10,026 bases of DNA from Labilithrix luteola (GTDB taxonomy: Bacteria > Myxococcota_A > Polyangia > Polyangiales > Polyangiaceae), in assembly GCA_026225435.1 (NCBI GenBank), contig JAMFST010000881.1, positions 1 to 10,026 of the forward strand. Direction: 5' to 3'. Each line of letters begins with the position of its first letter. Positions within the stretch are counted from its first letter, which is position 1. The notes beneath the pieces are model-generated. The model was given only the letters and a program-made list of their open reading frames with translations, searched no databases and was not told the DNA's origin. Below are positions 6,701 to 10,026 of this stretch, piece after piece. A program made the translations under genes and the position numbers.

Positions 6701-7550
6701 CCCCGCCGCTGCCGAGCGACATGGCGCGCGGGCGACCGACGTCGTGCATCATCGCCGCCATGGCGATCTGCGAGAGCTGGGAGCGATCCGCCTCGAGCTC
6801 GCGGGCCATGGCGACGGCGAGGATGGCCGAGTTGACCGCGCGTCCGGCCTCGTCGTGGTTGGCGTTGCGCGCCTCGGTCACCCCGAGGAACGACACGTTG
6901 CTCCCCGCCGACAGGTCGACGAGGCTCTGCGCGATGCGCTTGATGCGCCGCGGGAGCACGTAGCGGCTCTCCTGCAGGTCCTCGAAGAAGCGGCGCATGA
7001 CGACGACTGCCGACGCGTACATCCGTACGGTGCGCTGATCGTCGGGCAGGCGCTCGACCTCGAGACCGCGGAGGCGAGCGGCCTCGGTCACCGGGCGCAG
7101 GCGGACGGTGTTGGCCGGCAGCTGCACGCCGCGACCGCGCTCGTTGCGCATCCCCTGGCGGATCGCCTCCGAGAACATGAAGAGGTGATCGCGGCTGGCG
7201 TCGCGGGTGACGGTCAGCTCGGCGCCGCCGCACCACTCGAGGATGTCCCCCAGCTCGGAGGCCATGTCGTAGATGGCGCGCGAGCCCTTCATCAGCTGCC
7301 CGGCGACGAAGATCGCCTTGTGCGCGAAGAGGATGTTCACGTTCATCCCGGAGCGCAGGCAGTAGTCCTGGATGATCGCGTGCCCTTGATCGAGCTGGCG
7401 GAGGAACGCCTGGTTCTGCAGGTCGTGCAGCTGGGCGAGCTTGGCCATGCGGTAGATGGCTACGACCACGCCCGACCCGAGGTCGCGCGCGTGCTCGCGA
7501 CGAACGAGCTCGCCGGCGTCGTTCGTCACCAGGTCGAGACGCATCGTCAC
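3777..7550 (-). CDS. Degenerate HD-GYP-like / PATAN (DUF4388) / TPR multidomain signalling protein
   Basis: This is a 1257-residue soluble protein. In order: an alpha/beta N-terminal region (about 1-225); an HD-GYP-like domain (about 226-460) followed by its usual beta segment (IPIGTVVQLSTGEMAEVVA); a Pro/Gly/Ala-rich linker (about 496-690); a PATAN/DUF4388 domain (about 691-928) from LETTPLPHVLVYMLDHQLSG, containing two MshEN-like motifs; a second Pro/Ala/Ser-rich linker (about 930-1130) ending in a charged stretch (DRSERVVERIDRVDHVEP); and TPR-type helices (about 1133-1257). Active HD-GYP proteins hydrolyse cyclic di-GMP. Here H269-D270 (MMHDVGR) survives, but the first metal-binding His is R237 in RAVNSAILA and the HHE and GYP signatures are absent, so catalysis is unlikely. 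GTG at 7550 overlaps the upstream stop and has GGAGG nine bases before it; ATG at 7544 is the alternative. A role as a scaffold or second-messenger sensor downstream of the coupled kinase is inferred. Confidence 0.88.
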   Translation of the reverse strand: MTMRLDLVTNDAGELVRREHARDLGSGVVVAIYRMAKLAQLHDLQNQAFLRQLDQGHAIIQDYCLRSGMNVNILFAHKAIFVAGQLMKGSRAIYDMASELGDILEWCGGAELTVTRDASRDHLFMFSEAIRQGMRNERGRGVQLPANTVRLRPVTEAARLRGLEVERLPDDQRTVRMYASAVVVMRRFFEDLQESRYVLPRRIKRIAQSLVDLSAGSNVSFLGVTEARNANHDEAGRAVNSAILAVAMARELEADRSQLSQIAMAAMMHDVGRPRAMSLGSGGANGRGGNSDMPMPTMMTLSEDQEDRLPGGTAAVLTALGRLNEPTIGRTVVAFEALWQRRQRWIGPLYRGARTPTLHARLVWVARRYNDLVTPEPGLEPPTPYTAIGTLFEELVDPADRTVLQLLVAALGVIPIGTVVQLSTGEMAEVVARRGDGPLDQPVVRLLAANGAPAAGRVEIDLARPRTGEPPRHIGRVMSIDFWGKGAAPKVDQAGYDSDPPPSHASGVQESVPAGPGPGPGAVPAFPSPTAAPGGFAPRPSAANPPRPGTRPAAPGAPLAPQIPGAPRMPGAGPGGRPLAPAVSGAPLGVRPPSLQASALFSEQKDDTGSVPSLGTSPSQVGSAMGRLLQPTAPSALPPRHDLHRNTLVDEDAHTMMVTSPLEERDKREGPSSRSQPLAPSFATLEPPTAKGILETTPLPHVLVYMLDHQLSGTVVLYPPGQAENAIVFLNGVPAKVKLGLPGYFLGEYLTESGALRPDQLNEAVRAAKQDGTLMGEFLVRRGAVSRGVLQDALERQLIQRVAFLANLPSRTEYSYFADRNLLGEWGSDDLVKIGALNAVLAAVRIWKDRARVAATLSRLGNHQLVMHDRVDLAALHLTPQESTVLDALITRQPTYAVLSSVQIGDPEVAASLVYSLAVTRQFAFPGQVKAPMAPRTSLAPAVNPPPAAPRRAPAPASSSQMSARPGAPAARVVKRNPASGPERAAPATAFPTERTAGTSGAPRAGMITPVSPQGPMPTAARANSAASPRAPRVEPRAGEVPLAVSVAPSSPPASSNAPSTSRDRFDRSERVVERIDRVDHVEPMRTVIASTSGLPAALGGTAGPSSLPPPSASGSVRSPAARGGNSVGAADAEAAMGHFRTAETQLQRGDLNGALAAAERAVAADPSQSEYAALRAWTAALARGTPQVSASIAMLDELLNHEPKSERALLYRGKLYKRANQPDLALADLERLLALNPKHREANGEVRLLKMHVKKA
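5160..5318 (-). other. Tandem MshEN-like motifs inside the PATAN/DUF4388 region
   Basis: Residues 745-768 of the HD-GYP-like protein (FLGEYLTESG, then ALRPDQLNEAVRAA) and residues 774-797 (LMGEFLVRRG, then AVSRGVLQDALERQ) each follow the 24-residue pattern LGxxL-x3-G-x6-L-x3-L. They are separated by exactly five residues. This is the spacing of the MshEN domain, which binds cyclic di-GMP in MshE-type ATPases. Deviations: the first position is not Arg in either copy (F and L), the last position is Ala rather than Gln in the first copy, and the second copy has Met for Leu in LG. Binding is therefore a hypothesis; related repeats may simply be structural in PATAN-type proteins. Confidence 0.5.
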
Positions 7551-10026
7551 GAGGGATAGCCTCCGGCCGGAGCGTCGCTCGACATGCGGGCGCCCCCCCC
7601 TTCGATCCGTTGCATGACCCGGCGGGCGCACTCGGCGGCCACGGCGCGGGCGTCTTCACTGGTGCCCCAGCGCGTCGTCGACACCTCGCGCAGGGCGGTG
7701 GCCACCGCCGGGTTGCGCGAGTACTCGCCGAGCGTCTCCATGGCGGCGAGGCGGGTGGCCTCCTTCTCCTCGCTGAGGAGAACGCCGCCCTTCTTGGCGA
7801 TCTCGAGCACCAGCGGCTCTCCCGCCGGCTGCAACAGGACCAGCGCGCGCAGCAGCTCGCGCCGCTCGTCCACCCCGAGCTCGTTGAAGCCGGGCGAGCG
7901 CACCATGCCGGCCAGCGTGGGGAAGATCCCCGTCGCGCGGTAACGGGTGGCCGCCCTCGCCGCCGCCATGCGCATCAGCGCCGAGCCGGCGCCGAGCAGC
8001 TGGGTGAGCTCCTGGTTGGCCTGCTCCGGCGACGAAGCGGCGAGCACGCGCGCCTCGACCCGCACCATCGGATCCTCGTGCTGCCCGAGCTGGGCGATGA
8101 CCTGGCGCGCGGCCGGCGTCTTGAAGCGCGCGAGCACCGTCAGGACGATGGGTGCGCTCTCGGCGTTGATGCCGGTGAGGCCGTTGCCCATCTCCACCTC
8201 GCGACCCTGCCCCCAGCGCTCGAGGTACGCGCTGGTCGCGTCGCGCAGACGCTCGGAGATCGGGTGGCGCAGCGAGCCGAGGATCACCGGCAGCTCGTTC
8301 CCGCCGATCGAGCCGAGCACGTTGGCGAAGTGAGGCGCGAAATCCGGCTGCTGGTAGGTCTGCTTGAAGAGGAGCTCGAGGGTGTCACCGCCGAAGAGCG
8401 CGCCGGTGAGCGCGGTGGTGAGCATCTGCAGGTCGGCCCCCTGCACGCGGGTCGCGAGCCGCTCGACCAGCGCCTTGTGCAGGCTGAAGAGAACGTCCAT
8501 GCGGCCGGCGACGACGAGGTCCTGCCCCGAGGTGCGCAGGGAGGCGAGCACCAGCGCCGCGTCGCGGTTCATCGCGGCGTCGAGGTACCCCTCGCAGAGC
8601 GCGTCGACGTAGCGATCGCTCCACTCGTCGCGTCGCAGGTCGAGGCTGTCGCGCAGGGCATGCCGCGGCACCTCCTCCAGCGCCAGCGGCGAGCGCGATG
8701 GCCCGTTCCGCCGATCGAGCGCGCTGCGATCGGTGGCGACGTTCATCGCCTTCGCCTCGACGCGGTTGGCGTGCTGGTTGGCGGCATCGGAGGCCTCCGC
8801 CTCGACGCGATCCGACTCGTCCCAGAACGCTTCACGCGCGGCGGCATCCCCCTCGGCGAAGGCGTCGACCACGTCGTAGGAGACGTGCGGCAGACCGCGC
8901 TCCCAGAAGGCGGCGGCGAGGTCGTCCTCGGGCGGGAGATCGCGCACCGGGTCGAGCATCAGCAGCGCGAGCAGATCGCGCATCTCGTCGAGCGTGAGCC
9001 CGGCGCCGATGCGCAGCCCCCGCATGCCGCAGGCGAAGAGGTTGTACGGGATGGCGTCGAACGGCGGCCCCGGCTCCCACACCGGCTGCCCCAGGATCAT
9101 CAGCGAGTAGGGGCGGATGGTGACGTCGAGCGCCACCGGATCGCGCGCCAGCACCTCGGCGAAGGCCTCGTAGGCGGTGCGCAGGCTGCGGTCGGTGGCC
9201 GGGTGCTTCCAGCCGAACTGGCGCACGCTCGGCAGCACGTGGTCGATGTGACGGAGCACGTCGCGTGCGGTGACGACGCGCGGATCGTTCTCCGCGACCA
9301 TCCCCGGGGCGAGACTGAGGCCGCTGAAGCCGCTGCCGGTGTTCGCCTGCGCCGCCGCCTGCGCGGCAGCCTGGTTCTGGACCTGGTTCTGGTTGTAGCT
9401 CGAGCCGATGAAGCTCTGGCCCGGCATCATGCTGTTGCCGCCGAGGCTCCCCTGGAGCGGGCTGGGGCTGTTGAACGAGTTGCCCGACGGCGAGCTCCCC
9501 GTGGACGGCGGCGACGAGCGATCGGCCGGGTTGTTCGGGTGCCAGGACGAGGACGGGTGGCGCGCCGGCGTGACGCCGGGGACCGCGCCGATCCCTCCGG
9601 ACAGGTTGATCGCCGGCGGACGCGGGCCGCTCATCCCCGGCGGCATCTCGGTGGGCGCGGGAGCCTGCGAGACGCTGGGGAAGCGACCGGCGACCCGACG
9701 ACCGGTCTGCTGCGCCGGCGCCTGGGACATCTGCGCCCCCTGCTGCGTCTGCGAGGTCAGCGCGGCGCGCACCGCGGCCTGCATCTCGCGCGCGTCGGCG
9801 TAGCGATTGCGCCGATCCCAGGCGAGCGACTTGTCGATGATCTGGATGACCTCGATGGGCAGGTTGGGCGCGAGGCGGGCCACCGAGGTGACCGGCTTGG
9901 TCGCCGCCATCACCAGGGCCTCTTGCTCGGTGCGCCCGTTGTTGATGCGCTGCCCGGTGACGAGCGCGTGCATCATCGCGCCGACGCTGAAGAGATCGGC
10001 GCGCCCGTCCATCTGGTCGACGAGCC
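7547..10026 (-). CDS. Ser/Thr kinase with HEAT-like repeats (5' part outside window)
   Basis: The frame is open through the right edge of the window; 825 residues are visible, ending in GGYPS and TGA. The ATG at 10012 is not the real start, because the sequence begins inside a kinase domain: DGRADLFSVGAMMHALVTG is subdomain IX (invariant Asp) and DRRNRYADAREM is subdomain XI (invariant Arg). The lobe ends near residue 90, counting from the ATG at 10012. Then follow a low-complexity linker rich in Pro, Ser, Gln and Asn (about 90-230), an alpha/beta module (about 250-390), an acidic and basic helical stretch (about 390-450), and HEAT-like helix pairs (about 455-805), for example around APIVLTVLARFKTPAARQVI and DPMVRVEARVLAAS. 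HEAT arrays are protein-binding scaffolds. The active site is out of view, so catalytic competence cannot be judged. No membrane segment is visible in this part. It is the upstream partner of a two-gene operon with the HD-GYP-like gene. Confidence 0.88.
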   Translation of the reverse strand, partial: LVDQMDGRADLFSVGAMMHALVTGQRINNGRTEQEALVMAATKPVTSVARLAPNLPIEVIQIIDKSLAWDRRNRYADAREMQAAVRAALTSQTQQGAQMSQAPAQQTGRRVAGRFPSVSQAPAPTEMPPGMSGPRPPAINLSGGIGAVPGVTPARHPSSSWHPNNPADRSSPPSTGSSPSGNSFNSPSPLQGSLGGNSMMPGQSFIGSSYNQNQVQNQAAAQAAAQANTGSGFSGLSLAPGMVAENDPRVVTARDVLRHIDHVLPSVRQFGWKHPATDRSLRTAYEAFAEVLARDPVALDVTIRPYSLMILGQPVWEPGPPFDAIPYNLFACGMRGLRIGAGLTLDEMRDLLALLMLDPVRDLPPEDDLAAAFWERGLPHVSYDVVDAFAEGDAAAREAFWDESDRVEAEASDAANQHANRVEAKAMNVATDRSALDRRNGPSRSPLALEEVPRHALRDSLDLRRDEWSDRYVDALCEGYLDAAMNRDAALVLASLRTSGQDLVVAGRMDVLFSLHKALVERLATRVQGADLQMLTTALTGALFGGDTLELLFKQTYQQPDFAPHFANVLGSIGGNELPVILGSLRHPISERLRDATSAYLERWGQGREVEMGNGLTGINAESAPIVLTVLARFKTPAARQVIAQLGQHEDPMVRVEARVLAASSPEQANQELTQLLGAGSALMRMAAARAATRYRATGIFPTLAGMVRSPGFNELGVDERRELLRALVLLQPAGEPLVLEIAKKGGVLLSEEKEATRLAAMETLGEYSRNPAVATALREVSTTRWGTSEDARAVAAECARRVMQRIEGGGARMSSDAPAGGYPS
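7560..7564 (-). promoter_or_regulatory. Ribosome binding site inside the kinase-HEAT gene, for the HD-GYP-like gene
   Basis: On the minus strand GGAGG is followed by nine bases (CTATCCCTC), then GTGACGATG. The spacing suits the GTG at 7550, whose GTGA overlaps the TGA stop of the upstream gene; it is 15 bases from the alternative ATG at 7544. This supports translational coupling of the two genes. Confidence 0.55.
9341..9397 (-). repeat. Gln/Asn/Ala low-complexity repeat in the kinase-HEAT linker
   Basis: The encoded segment YNQNQVQNQAAAQAAAQAN is built from short imperfect repeats, visible in the DNA as successive gcctg(c/g) and ctggttctgg units. It lies between the kinase lobe and the HEAT part and probably forms a flexible linker. 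Such codon repeats can change length by slippage between strains. Confidence 0.45.

Noticed and set aside
6170..6875. Annotation as an active cyclic-di-GMP phosphodiesterase
   Set aside because: Too many metal-binding and signature residues are absent; only one His-Asp pair is kept.
3792..7559. A 1255-codon open frame on the plus strand opposite the HD-GYP-like gene
   Set aside because: The length is striking, but the composition (Arg, His, Gly, Asp runs) is that of an antisense shadow. The minus strand has recognisable HD, PATAN and TPR domains.

Overview
The window is very GC-rich and gene-dense. It carries three eukaryote-type Ser/Thr kinase-like genes, HEAT and TPR scaffolds, an HD-GYP-like/PATAN-type protein with long Pro/Ala linkers, and frequent GTG starts. 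This combination is typical of Myxococcota (a Polyangium/Sorangium-like deltaproteobacterium). The placement is by gene style; there is no rRNA or marker gene to confirm it. I see no tRNA, rRNA, CRISPR array, insertion sequence or phage gene.

Layout: (1) 1-461, minus: a thioredoxin-fold [2Fe-2S] ferredoxin whose 3' end is outside the window. (2) 462-702: a divergent intergenic region with a hairpin just before the next start. (3) 703-1743, plus: a kinase-fold protein that has lost the DFG aspartate and the catalytic-loop asparagine, so a probable pseudokinase. (4) 1740-2717, minus: an unrecognised protein with two membrane segments, convergent with the pseudokinase and sharing the stop palindrome CTAG with it. 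(5) 2748-3767, plus: a zinc-ribbon Ser/Thr kinase with an intact active site, divergent from the membrane protein across only 30 bp that contain two palindromes. (6) 3777-7550, minus: a 1257-residue protein with a degenerate HD-GYP-like domain, a PATAN/DUF4388 domain with tandem MshEN-like motifs, and C-terminal TPRs. (7) 7547-10026, minus: a kinase-HEAT-repeat protein whose N-terminus lies beyond the window; it overlaps gene 6 by four bases (GTGA), so the two form a translationally coupled pair.

Read together, genes 3-7 look like a signalling cluster. One intact kinase (and one whose active site is out of view) sits beside a pseudokinase, a membrane protein and a large scaffold with a catalytically dead HD-GYP domain and a possible cyclic-di-GMP-binding segment. 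The domain calls rest on visible motifs. The idea that the genes act together rests only on proximity and domain logic. The strongest leads are the pseudokinase, the HD-GYP pseudoenzyme, and the two 24-residue MshEN-like motifs separated by exactly five residues.
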